A program made the position numbers and the translations under genes. Below the pieces are notes generated by a model, which was not told the DNA's origin, did no database searches, and saw nothing but the letters and a program-made list of their open reading frames with translations. This document shows positions 53,783 to 62,159 of a stretch of DNA of 64,000 nucleotides, piece by piece. Every line of letters starts with the position of its first letter. The stretch's first letter is position 1. This DNA is from Flavobacterium sp. FEMGT703F (GTDB taxonomy: Bacteria; Bacteroidota; Bacteroidia; Flavobacteriales; Flavobacteriaceae), in assembly GCA_002786385.1 (NCBI GenBank), contig PGCN01000012.1:308531-372530 (forward strand), written 5' to 3'.

Positions 53783-54442
53783 ATGAGAGTACTTTCGGAA
53801 TACATCAACAACGATTTCAAACCATTTTTGAGTGGCGAAACCGTAGCGGATATTCAGGATTTTTTTGCCGACAGCACCTATTCCCACTTTCCGGTTTTGG
53901 AAGATGGTGTGTATTTGGGTTGTATTTCGGCGGTAGATGCGGAAACTTTTGAAATCCAAAAAAGCGTCGCTGATTACCGTTATGCTTTGGAAGGTTTTTT
54001 TGTGAGAACCAATATGATTTGGCTGGATGTGTTGGAGGTTTTTGCCCGAAACAATGCCAATGTAGTTCCGATTTTAGACGAAAACAATAAATATGTCGGC
54101 TACTACGAGATCACAGATGTCATTAAGTTTTTAAACGAAACGCCGTTCTTAAAAGAAACCGGTGGCATTATCGTAGTTGAAAAACCTACTGTTGATTATT
54201 CGATGAGTCAGATTGCCCAAATTGTAGAGAGCAACAACGGGAAGTTGTTAGGGATTTTTGTTTCCGAAGCCGGCAACGAAAAAGTACAAGTAACCGTTAA
54301 GATTACTTTGGGCGGCATGAATGAAATCATCCAAACGTTTCGTCGTTACAACTACGAAATCATCTCGGAACACCATGAAGACAATTATTTGAACAACTTA
54401 AAAGAGCGTTCGGAGTATTTGGATAAATATTTAAACATGTAA
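53783..54442 (+). CDS. Two-CBS-domain protein
   Basis: 219 residues. Two CBS motifs lie at about residues 10-60 (TVADIQDFFADSTYSHFPVLEDGVYLG) and 75-130 (DVLEVFARNNANVVPILDENNKYVGYYEITDVI), followed by an ACT-like or AcuB-like C-terminal region (GGIIVVEKPTVDYSMSQIAQIVE). CBS pairs sense adenine nucleotides. It is adjacent to nadK, but the gap between them holds a heptad array. Confidence 0.88.
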   Translation: MRVLSEYINNDFKPFLSGETVADIQDFFADSTYSHFPVLEDGVYLGCISAVDAETFEIQKSVADYRYALEGFFVRTNMIWLDVLEVFARNNANVVPILDENNKYVGYYEITDVIKFLNETPFLKETGGIIVVEKPTVDYSMSQIAQIVESNNGKLLGIFVSEAGNEKVQVTVKITLGGMNEIIQTFRRYNYEIISEHHEDNYLNNLKERSEYLDKYLNM

Positions 54443-54491
54443 TTGAAAGTACGAAGTAAGAAATACGAGGTACAAAGTAAAATCTAGACTC
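54443..54491 (+). repeat. 7-nt word array ending at the nadK start
   Basis: Seven heptads in phase from 54443: TACGAAG at 54450, TAAGAAA at 54457 and variants, the last ending one base before the nadK ATG (54493). All are in one orientation; the word differs from those of the other loci. Confidence 0.8.
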
Positions 54492-54492
54492 T

Positions 54493-55374
54493 ATGAAAGT
54501 TGCTATTTTCGGACAATATTACCAAAATGATACGCGGCCTATTATTAAAGACATTTTTGTTTTTTTTAATCGGAATAATGTAGAAATGGTTATTGAGGAA
54601 AACTTCCTGAAAATATTGTACGAAGAAAAAATTGTCGAAAAACAATACAAAACATTCTCCTCGCACACCGATTTAGACAACAGTTTCGCCATTGTAATCA
54701 GTATTGGTGGCGACGGAACTATTTTGCGAGCGGCGACTTATGTTCGAGATTCCGGAATTCCGATTTTAGGCGTAAATGCCGGAAGATTAGGATTCTTGGC
54801 CAAAGTTCAAAAAGAAAGCATCGAGTCGTTTTTACAAATCGTTTTAGAAAAAAAATACAGTATTACCGAGCGCACTTTGCTATCTATGGAATGTTCGCCG
54901 ACACTTGCTCAGATGAGTGTAGATTTTGCCATGAATGAAGTGGCCGTAAGCCGAAAAGACACGACCTCGATGATTACCATTGAAACGTTTTTGAACGGCG
55001 AATACCTTAACTCTTATTGGGCAGACGGATTAATCATTGCTACACCAACCGGCTCTACGGGCTATTCATTAAGTTGCGGCGGTCCTATTTTAACTCCCGA
55101 TGTCAAAGCATTAGTAATTACTCCTATCGCACCTCACAACTTGAATGCCAGACCCTTAGTAATTCCCGATGATACAGAAATCACCTTAAAAGTATCCGGT
55201 AGAGAAGAACAATATTTGGTTTCTTTGGATTCCAGAATCACCTCTGTGAGCAACAACTCGGTATTAAAAATTAAAAAAACGCCTTTCCGCATCAACATGG
55301 TAGAAATCCCGGAAGAGACTTTTTTCAAAACTTTACGCAACAAATTGCTTTGGGGCGAAGACAAGAGAAATTAG
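54493..55374 (+). CDS. nadK: NAD kinase
   Basis: A 293-residue cytosolic enzyme making NADP from NAD and ATP. It has the catalytic GGDGTILRAATYV motif, NEVAVSRKD and the substrate loop ATPTGSTGYSLSCGGPI. Length is normal for the family. The ATG at 54493 directly follows the heptad array, so the translation start is well bounded. Confidence 0.96.
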   Translation: MKVAIFGQYYQNDTRPIIKDIFVFFNRNNVEMVIEENFLKILYEEKIVEKQYKTFSSHTDLDNSFAIVISIGGDGTILRAATYVRDSGIPILGVNAGRLGFLAKVQKESIESFLQIVLEKKYSITERTLLSMECSPTLAQMSVDFAMNEVAVSRKDTTSMITIETFLNGEYLNSYWADGLIIATPTGSTGYSLSCGGPILTPDVKALVITPIAPHNLNARPLVIPDDTEITLKVSGREEQYLVSLDSRITSVSNNSVLKIKKTPFRINMVEIPEETFFKTLRNKLLWGEDKRN

Positions 55375-55512
55375 AAAAAAATTCTCCTGTTCTATACTAC
55401 ATTTCCAAAAAAATCGTTTAAGAAAAGAACCTTGCTAACCGTAGTAGTTATCAGCACTTTAATTTATTTGGCAGAAATCCGAAATTCATGCTATATAAGT
55501 ACTGAGAATTGT

Positions 55513-55520
55513 TATATTTG
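55513..55520 (+). promoter_or_regulatory. -7 box (TATATTTG) of the DUF6089/uppS/bamA run
   Basis: An exact TAnnTTTG match 18 bases before ATG 55539. No good -33 box. It likely drives the envelope run that follows. Confidence 0.5.
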
Positions 55521-55538
55521 CACGCTATTTTCAATTGA

Positions 55539-56225
55539 ATGAAAAAGATTTTAGTATTATTTTTCGGCTTATTTTTCCAAAATGTAATGACCGCACAAAT
55601 CAATGAGATTGGTGTTTTTTTGGGAGGCAGTAACTTTGTAGGCGATGTGGGTAAAACCAACTATATCGCTCCTAATGAACCTGCTTTCGGTATCGTTTAC
55701 AAATGGAATAAAAGTCCGAGACATTCATATAGGTTTTCCTATATGCAATCAACGATAACCGCCAACGATTTAGACTCGGATGTACCGGGCCGAAATTTGA
55801 GAGGGTACCGTTTTAAAAACAACATTAAGGAACTAACCGCCGGAATGGAATTCAATTTTTTCGATTTCAACCTGCACGAAGTTTTAAAAAGAAAAATAAC
55901 ACCTTATGTCTTTACAGGGGTTTCCTATTTTGCCTACGACGAGTTGTATGTATTGAATGGACAAACCAAAAAAGACAAGACTGAAAGAACTTTGGCCATC
56001 CCGATGATTGTTGGTGTCAAAACCAACATTTTAGATCATTTTGTATTGGGTGTAGAAGTTGGGGCAAGATATACTTTCACTGATAATTTAGATGGAAGTT
56101 TGCCCGCAAATGAAAATTTAGCGCCGCTGCAATTCGGCAATATTAATAGCAAAGATTGGTATGTTTTCACCGGTATTACCCTAACGTATACCTTTACTGA
56201 AAAACCATGTTATTGCGCAGAATAA
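55539..56225 (+). CDS. DUF6089 outer-membrane-like beta-barrel protein
   Basis: 228 residues with a signal peptide (ILVLFFGLFFQNVMTAQ). Beta-strand pattern with EIGVFLGGSNFVGDVGKTNYI and YKWNKSPRHSYRFSYM, ending in ITLTYTFTEKPCYCAE. This matches a flavobacterial family always close to uppS and bamA, as I remember it. Three bases separate it from uppS, so it belongs to the same transcript and probably acts in outer-membrane biogenesis. Role unproven. Confidence 0.8.
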   Translation: MKKILVLFFGLFFQNVMTAQINEIGVFLGGSNFVGDVGKTNYIAPNEPAFGIVYKWNKSPRHSYRFSYMQSTITANDLDSDVPGRNLRGYRFKNNIKELTAGMEFNFFDFNLHEVLKRKITPYVFTGVSYFAYDELYVLNGQTKKDKTERTLAIPMIVGVKTNILDHFVLGVEVGARYTFTDNLDGSLPANENLAPLQFGNINSKDWYVFTGITLTYTFTEKPCYCAE

Positions 56226-56228
56226 AGA

Positions 56229-56969
56229 ATGAATCTAACCGATAAAATAAACAAAGACAATTTACCCAAACACTTAGCCATCATTATGGATGGTAATGGT
56301 CGTTGGGCAAAACAGAAAGGTTTAATGCGAGCGTTTGGTCATGAAAACGGCACCAAATCGGTCAGAATAACAGTGGAAACCTGCGCCAAATTAGGCATCG
56401 AAAATCTCACCCTATACGCATTTTCAACCGAAAACTGGAACCGACCAAAGCTGGAGGTTGATACTTTAATGCGTTTGTTGATTTCGTCTTTAAAGAAAGA
56501 ACTCGATACCCTTCAAAAAAACAACATTCGTTTAAATTGCATTGGAAATATTACAATGTTGCCCGACAGTGCCAAAAAAGAACTTTTGGCTGTAATGGAA
56601 AAAACGAAAAACAATACTCGAATGACCTTAACATTAGCCCTGAGCTATGGTTCTCGCGAGGAATTGTTAAATGCTGTTAAAACCATCTGTGATAAAGTTA
56701 AAAATAATATAATTTCAATTGATGCGCTTGATGAATCAATTATTAATCAGCATCTTTACACGCACAATCTGCCCGATGTGGATTTGGTAATACGAACCAG
56801 CGGCGAACACAGAATCAGTAATTTCCTGCTCTGGCAAATCGCTTACGCTGAATTTTATTTCACCGATGTACTCTGGCCCGATTTTAAAGAAGACGATTTA
56901 TATGAAGCCATCATTAGCTATCAAAAAAGAGAAAGAAGATTTGGAAAAACAAGTGAACAAATTAAATAA
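56229..56969 (+). CDS. uppS: Undecaprenyl diphosphate synthase (cis-prenyltransferase)
   Basis: 246 residues. The catalytic aspartate is in AIIMDGNGRWAKQKG, followed by LTLYAFSTENWNRP, and the C-terminal RTSGEHRISNFLLWQIAYAEFYF block. It makes the C55 carrier lipid for peptidoglycan and surface glycans. A longer BamA frame overlaps its 3' end, but the likely BamA start is 7 bases after this stop. Confidence 0.95.
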   Translation: MNLTDKINKDNLPKHLAIIMDGNGRWAKQKGLMRAFGHENGTKSVRITVETCAKLGIENLTLYAFSTENWNRPKLEVDTLMRLLISSLKKELDTLQKNNIRLNCIGNITMLPDSAKKELLAVMEKTKNNTRMTLTLALSYGSREELLNAVKTICDKVKNNIISIDALDESIINQHLYTHNLPDVDLVIRTSGEHRISNFLLWQIAYAEFYFTDVLWPDFKEDDLYEAIISYQKRERRFGKTSEQIK

Positions 56970-56976
56970 TATTTCA

Positions 56977-59649
56977 GTGCATATCAATACATTAAAAACA
57001 ATTCTGACGCTGTGTTTTTTCGGAACTGTTTTTCAACTACACGCCCAAGACAGAATCCCATTTGATCAAGGAAAGAAATACATATTAGCCGATGTAACGG
57101 TAACAGGTAAAATCAGTTACAACCAACAAACTGTTGTAACTTTCTCCGGCTTGGAAAAAGGGCAACAAATCACTGTACCCGGAGAACAAATTAGTAATGC
57201 CATCAAGAAACTGGGGAAATTAGGCTTGTTCAGCGACATCGATTTTTACATCAATAAAACAGAAGGCGACAGTATTTGGCTTGACTTAAACATTGCCGAA
57301 CTTCCCAAATTAAGCGATGTTAAGATTCAAGGAGTCAAAAAATCCAAAGTTGAAGATTTAATCAAAGAAAACAGTTTAACCAAGGGGAAAATTGTGAATG
57401 AAAACCTCATTACCACCACCAAAAACTACTTGGAAAACAAATACAAAAAAGACGGTTATTTCAACACCAAAGTATTCATCACTACCACACCGGATACCAC
57501 TGAAGGAAACCAAGTAAAAATGTTGGTGAATATTGACAAAGGCGACAAACTGAAAATCTCTAAAATCAGGTTTGACGGCAACGAGAAATTCTCAGATAAA
57601 AAGCTGAGAAGCGCCATGAAAAACACCAAGCAAATCAATCCGATTCGCATTTTCAAAGCCTCTAAATTCATCAAAGACAAATACCAAGAAGACTTAACAT
57701 CTATCGTGGCCAAATACAAAGAAAAAGGATACCGCGATGCTCGAGTGGTAACCGACTCCGTTTTCTTGAACGCCAAAAAAACCAAGTTAGCCATTAATGT
57801 TAAAGTGGAAGAAGGTAGAAAATATTATTTCGGAAACATCAAGTTTTTGGGGAATTCTGTTTACTCTGACCAATTGTTAGGTCGCGTTTTGGGTATTAAA
57901 AAAGGAGAAACCTACAATGGTGTTTTATTGGAAAAAAGAATTGCCGATAAAACCAAACCGGATAGTGAAGACCTAACCAATTTATACCAAAACAATGGTT
58001 ATTTGTTCTCTAACATCAATGCGGTAGAGGTTAAAACAGCGAATGATACCATCGATTTTGAAATCAGAGTTACCGAAGGACCTGTGGCCTACTTTAACAA
58101 CATTACAGTAGTAGGAAACGACAAAACCAACGACCGCGTTATTTACCGTGAATTAAGAACCAAACCGGGACAAAAATACAGCAAAGAAGACCTCGTAAGA
58201 ACCATCCGTGAGATTGGACAATTAGGTTTCTTTGATCCGGAAGCTATCGATCCTAAATTTAAAAATGTGGATCCTGCAGCTGGTACGGTGGACATCGAAT
58301 ACAACGTAGTGGAAAAAGGTTCCAGCCAAATTGAATTGCAAGGTGGTTACGGCGGTGGCGGATTCATCGGAACTTTAGGGCTTTCGTTTAATAACTTCTC
58401 TGCCCGTAACATGTTCAAAAAAGAAGCTTATAAACCGCTTCCTATGGGTGACGGACAAAAAGTAGCCTTGCGTTTACAAGCGAGCTCCTTCTTCCAAACC
58501 TACAGTTTATCGTTTTCAGAACCTTGGTTGGGCGGTAAAAAACCGATTCAGTTTTCAACCTCATTATCGCACAGTAAACAATTCTTGTATACCGGACGTT
58601 CTACCAATGTAGACCGCAGTAAAAGTTTTAACATTACCTCGCTTTCTGTGGGTTATGCTAAAAGATTAACAGTGCCGGATGACTTTTTCGTGTTCTCCAA
58701 CTCGGTGAGTTTTCAATACTACGATTTGAACAATTACAACACCGGACTTTTCACTTTTGGTGATGGCGCTTCTCGTAACCTGGCGTTCACTTTGGGATTA
58801 AGCCGTAACAACAAAGGGGTGAATCCAATTTATCCGACTTACGGTTCTGAATTCAGTTTTAGTGCTAAATTCACTTTGCCCTACTCGGCTTTCAATGGAG
58901 TTAATTACGGCGACTTACAAAACCAAGAAGCTTATAAATTACGCTACAGAGAAAACGGAGGATTCAACATTACGCCTAATGCGAATGGTGAATTGCCTGC
59001 AGCTGGCGACTTCTTGAAAGAAACCACAGAAAATTCCGGAATCTACGAAAAGGTATACAACTATCAAGATGCTTCTGCTGACCAAGGCAGAGTGGATCAG
59101 GAAAAATTCAAATGGTTGGAATACTACAAATTAAAATTCAAAGCCGATTGGTATACACGATTAGCCGGTAGCCCATCAAAAGCTTTGGTATTAAGAGCTC
59201 TCGGAGAATTCGGATACTTAGGTGCTTACAACAGCGGTAGAGGTTTAGTCCCTTTCGAACGTTTCTTCTTAGGAGGTGACGGTTTAGCGAACTTTGCCCT
59301 CGACGGCAGAGAGGTTATTCAGTTAAGAGGTTATCCAAACCAATCGTTGTCTAACCAAGATGGAGCAACCGTTTACAATAAATTCTCATTAGAATTGCGT
59401 TACCCGTTAACGTTAAAAGCAGCTGCCTCTATTTACGCATTGACTTTCGTGGAAGCCGGTTCGTCTTTCGATACGTTTAGAGAATACAATCCATTCGTAT
59501 TACAACGTTCTGCCGGATTTGGTATCCGAATCTTTATGCCGGCCTTTGGATTGTTGGGAATTGATTTTGCTCACGGATTTGATGCTGTACCAGGCTATAC
59601 ACAAAAGAATGGTTGGGAAACACATTTTATCATTGGTCAACAATTTTAA
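56977..59649 (+). CDS. bamA: Outer membrane protein assembly factor BamA
   Basis: About 890 residues from GTG 56977, which yields a normal signal peptide (HINTLKTILTLCFFGTVFQLHAQ). An in-frame ATG at 56902 lies inside uppS and would place 25 charged residues before it. Five POTRA domains cover about residues 30-430 (e.g. LADVTVTGKISYNQ; SKIRFDGNEKFSDKKLRSAM). The 16-strand barrel ends in ETHFIIGQQF, with a terminal Phe as in barrel beta-signals. The essential insertase for outer-membrane proteins, followed by its chaperones. Confidence 0.92.
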   Translation: MHINTLKTILTLCFFGTVFQLHAQDRIPFDQGKKYILADVTVTGKISYNQQTVVTFSGLEKGQQITVPGEQISNAIKKLGKLGLFSDIDFYINKTEGDSIWLDLNIAELPKLSDVKIQGVKKSKVEDLIKENSLTKGKIVNENLITTTKNYLENKYKKDGYFNTKVFITTTPDTTEGNQVKMLVNIDKGDKLKISKIRFDGNEKFSDKKLRSAMKNTKQINPIRIFKASKFIKDKYQEDLTSIVAKYKEKGYRDARVVTDSVFLNAKKTKLAINVKVEEGRKYYFGNIKFLGNSVYSDQLLGRVLGIKKGETYNGVLLEKRIADKTKPDSEDLTNLYQNNGYLFSNINAVEVKTANDTIDFEIRVTEGPVAYFNNITVVGNDKTNDRVIYRELRTKPGQKYSKEDLVRTIREIGQLGFFDPEAIDPKFKNVDPAAGTVDIEYNVVEKGSSQIELQGGYGGGGFIGTLGLSFNNFSARNMFKKEAYKPLPMGDGQKVALRLQASSFFQTYSLSFSEPWLGGKKPIQFSTSLSHSKQFLYTGRSTNVDRSKSFNITSLSVGYAKRLTVPDDFFVFSNSVSFQYYDLNNYNTGLFTFGDGASRNLAFTLGLSRNNKGVNPIYPTYGSEFSFSAKFTLPYSAFNGVNYGDLQNQEAYKLRYRENGGFNITPNANGELPAAGDFLKETTENSGIYEKVYNYQDASADQGRVDQEKFKWLEYYKLKFKADWYTRLAGSPSKALVLRALGEFGYLGAYNSGRGLVPFERFFLGGDGLANFALDGREVIQLRGYPNQSLSNQDGATVYNKFSLELRYPLTLKAAASIYALTFVEAGSSFDTFREYNPFVLQRSAGFGIRIFMPAFGLLGIDFAHGFDAVPGYTQKNGWETHFIIGQQF

Positions 59650-59650
59650 T

Positions 59651-59658
59651 TATATTTG
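59651..59658 (+). promoter_or_regulatory. -7 box (TATATTTG) ahead of the first OmpH gene
   Basis: An exact TAnnTTTG match directly after the bamA stop, 25 bases before ATG 59684. A TTG with a 15-base spacer is the nearest -33 candidate. Confidence 0.45.
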
Positions 59659-59683
59659 ATACATATTTTTAAATCATAACGGC

Positions 59684-60679
59684 ATGAAAAAATATTTTGC
59701 AATATCAATATTACTTTTATTCTTCGGCTACAATGCCCTAGCGCAAGGTCGTGGTGTAAAAATCGGCTATATCGACATGGAATATATTCTACAAAATGTT
59801 CCCGACTATACTGAAGCCAAAAATCAATTGGAACAAAAAGCCGAAAAATGGAAGCAAGATATTGAAGCCAAAAAAGTTGAAATTGCAAAATTAAAAGATG
59901 CCCTTAAAACAGAAAGAGCTTTACTAACTAAAGAGCTCATAGAAGAGCGCGAAGAGGAAATCAAATTCCAAGAAAACGAACTCATCGAATTCCAACAAAA
60001 AAAATTCGGCCCTAATGGCGATTTAATAACCCAAAAAGCCGTTTTAGTAAAACCAATACAAGACCAAGTTTTTACAGCTGTACAAGACATAGCCGAACTC
60101 AAAAAATACGATTTCATCTTCGATAAGTCTTCTGATTTGACTATGTTGTTTTCTGCCAAAAGACATGACATTAGCGACCAAGTGATTCGCGCCATTACCC
60201 GTGCCGAAAGAAGAGAACAACTTTCTAAAAAAGAACTCAAAGAGCAAGAGAAAAAAGAATACCAAGAAGATGTAGAAGACGAAAATCCGGCCTTAGCCGC
60301 CAGAAAAAAAGCCTTGGAAGAGAAAAAAGCGGCACGCGACAAAATGATGGAGGACAGAAAGTTAGCAGCCGAAGCCAAGAAAAAAGAAGCCGACGATAAA
60401 AGAAAAGCCGCTGCCGAAGCGCGTGAAGCTAAAAAAAATGGCACGGTTCCTGCTAGTGACAAATCAACGGACAAACCTGCAGGTGAAACCGCTAAAACAG
60501 TGTCAGACAGCACTGCAACAGCCAATCCGAATTCTAAAGAAGCTAAAGCAGCAGCCAGAGCCAAATTAATTGAAGATCGCAAAAAAGCGCTGGAGGACAA
60601 AAAGAAAAAAATACTCGAAGACCGAGAAGCGGCTAAAAAAGCCAAAGAAGACAAAAAAACAGAAACGAAAACAGAATAA
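59684..60679 (+). CDS. OmpH/Skp family periplasmic chaperone with long charged tail
   Basis: 331 residues with a signal peptide (YFAISILLLFFGYNALAQ). The Skp core spans about residues 25-180 (VKIGYIDMEYILQNVPDYTEAKNQLEQ, long coiled-coil tentacles). It is followed by a 150-residue tail almost purely of K, E, A, D and R, twice the normal length of Skp. Skp holds unfolded outer-membrane proteins for BamA, the gene immediately upstream. The tail could be an elongated helical extension; its antisense ORF is only a compositional shadow. Confidence 0.88.
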   Translation: MKKYFAISILLLFFGYNALAQGRGVKIGYIDMEYILQNVPDYTEAKNQLEQKAEKWKQDIEAKKVEIAKLKDALKTERALLTKELIEEREEEIKFQENELIEFQQKKFGPNGDLITQKAVLVKPIQDQVFTAVQDIAELKKYDFIFDKSSDLTMLFSAKRHDISDQVIRAITRAERREQLSKKELKEQEKKEYQEDVEDENPALAARKKALEEKKAARDKMMEDRKLAAEAKKKEADDKRKAAAEAREAKKNGTVPASDKSTDKPAGETAKTVSDSTATANPNSKEAKAAARAKLIEDRKKALEDKKKKILEDREAAKKAKEDKKTETKTE

Positions 60680-60702
60680 ATAATTAATTAATACTTTTTA
60701 CA

Positions 60703-61203
60703 ATGAAACGATTGAAATCATTACTAATAGCTACTGTATTGTTTTTAGGAGCAAGTCAAACCATCAATGCGCAAGCTAAAACAGCACACGTAGATGTAAA
60801 TGAAATTATTTCTAAAATGCCAGCGATGTTAGACGCTCAAAAACAATTAGAAAAATTGAGTGCTACTTACGATGCTGAATACAAAACAATGGCCGAGGAG
60901 TACACCAATAAAATGAAAAAATACGAACAAGAAGCCAATACTGTTGGAGATGCTGTTAACCAAACCCGTCAAGCTGAAATGCAGGATTTGGTAAAAAGAA
61001 TCACAGACTACAGAGACAATGCTCAAAAAGAATTGCAAAAGAAAGAATCAGACTTGGTAAAACCTTTAATGGATAAAATCAAAGCTTCGATCCAAAAAGT
61101 AGGAAAAGCTAAAGGTTACCAATACGTATTAAACGTAGCTGATTTATTATTGGCTGACGGTCCGGACTTAACAGCCGATATCAAAAAAGATTTAGGTTTC
61201 TAA
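60703..61203 (+). CDS. OmpH/Skp family periplasmic chaperone (short paralogue)
   Basis: 166 residues, the normal Skp length, with a signal peptide (LLIATVLFLGASQTINAQ) and a single Skp core (KTAHVDVNEIISKMPAMLDAQKQLEKL ... KGYQYVLNVADLLLADG). Placed 23 bases after the long paralogue, as the second copy of a tandem duplication. A terminator follows. Confidence 0.92.
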   Translation: MKRLKSLLIATVLFLGASQTINAQAKTAHVDVNEIISKMPAMLDAQKQLEKLSATYDAEYKTMAEEYTNKMKKYEQEANTVGDAVNQTRQAEMQDLVKRITDYRDNAQKELQKKESDLVKPLMDKIKASIQKVGKAKGYQYVLNVADLLLADGPDLTADIKKDLGF

Positions 61204-61222
61204 TATCAAAAAATATTTTTTA

Positions 61223-61260
61223 AAGCTGCCCATTCCCTTCAGGTTTGGGCAGTTTTTTTT
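61223..61260 (+). terminator. Terminator of the bamA-skp run, merging with the murI -7 box
   Basis: The stem CTGCCCA/TGGGCAG (61226-61232, 61246-61252), extended by A:T pairs, is followed by eight T that run straight into TATTTTTG. Confidence 0.85.
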
Positions 61261-61267
61261 ATTTTTG
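61260..61267 (+). promoter_or_regulatory. -7 box (TATTTTTG) four bases before the murI ATG
   Basis: An exact consensus match overlapping the T-tail of the preceding terminator; implies a leaderless murI transcript if used. Confidence 0.5.
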
Positions 61268-61271
61268 TGTT

Positions 61272-62051
61272 ATGACGAACAACAACCCTATAGGCCTTTT
61301 TGATTCCGGTATCGGCGGCACGTCCATTTGGAGCGCAATTCACGATTTACTGCCCAATGAAGACAGCATCTATTTAGCCGACAGTAAAAATGCGCCTTAC
61401 GGACAAAAATCAAAAGAGGAAATTATCCATCTGAGTTGTAAAAACACCGAGTTTCTGCTGGAACTGAACTGCAAAATCGTTGTCGTGGCCTGCAATACCG
61501 CAACCACCAATGCCATCAAAGAATTAAGAGCCAAATACGATGTGCCTTTTATCGGTATAGAACCGGCCATCAAACCTGCAGCGCTCAATTCGCAACAACA
61601 CGTCATAGGAATCTTAGCTACGCAAGGCACACTCAACAGTGAATTGTTTCACCAAACCGCGCAACAATTTCAAAATACCAAAATTATCGAACAAATCGGT
61701 CACGGCCTCGTCCCGCTTATTGAAAACGGTGATATCAATTCACCCGAAATGAATCAGCTATTGCACGATTATCTGAATCCTATGATAGAAGCCAATATCG
61801 ACTATCTCGTGTTAGGTTGTAGCCATTACCCATACTTGATACCACAAATCAAAAAAATCCTCCCAAATCACATTAAAATCATCGATTCGGGTGAAGCAGT
61901 AGCAAGGCAAACCAAAAAAATATTAGTAGAGAATGTGGGCTTAAGTCAGGACACAAAAAAGGGGAAAGCTATCTTCTATACTAATGCCAACCCAAAAGTG
62001 CTGAGTGACATCTTAAAACACCAACACGAAGTAATTCAAAAAGATTTTTAG
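61272..62051 (+). CDS. murI: Glutamate racemase
   Basis: 259 residues from MTNNNPIGLFDSGIGG; the upstream TTG extension runs through the terminator and is rejected. The two catalytic cysteines are in VVACNTATTNA and VLGCSHYPYL. It makes D-glutamate for peptidoglycan. Placed after the bam/skp genes but likely with its own promoter. Confidence 0.95.
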   Translation: MTNNNPIGLFDSGIGGTSIWSAIHDLLPNEDSIYLADSKNAPYGQKSKEEIIHLSCKNTEFLLELNCKIVVVACNTATTNAIKELRAKYDVPFIGIEPAIKPAALNSQQHVIGILATQGTLNSELFHQTAQQFQNTKIIEQIGHGLVPLIENGDINSPEMNQLLHDYLNPMIEANIDYLVLGCSHYPYLIPQIKKILPNHIKIIDSGEAVARQTKKILVENVGLSQDTKKGKAIFYTNANPKVLSDILKHQHEVIQKDF

Positions 62052-62157
62052 GAGCCAAACTCAAGGCATTCTTTAAATCTTATTCCTGCTGTACGCGTTA
62101 CCCCGAAGTTTCGGGGCTAACTGCTTCCATCAGGGCTAAACTAAAACTAAAGGCTCC
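62051..62157. repeat. Dispersed palindromic element between murI and the carbonic anhydrase gene
   Basis: The gap is framed by GGAGCC (62051-62056) and GGCTCC (62152-62157). It contains CCCCGAAGTTTCGGGG (62101-62116) and GCGTTACCCC, related to the elements at 16424 and 49719. It can form a long hairpin between the two convergent stops and may also terminate transcription. Confidence 0.6.
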
Positions 62158-62159
62158 TA

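Noticed and set aside
59824..60654. 276-residue minus-strand ORF, Ser/Ala/Phe-rich
   Set aside because: An antisense shadow of the Lys/Glu-rich Skp gene; long open antisense frames arise from AAA/GAA codon bias.
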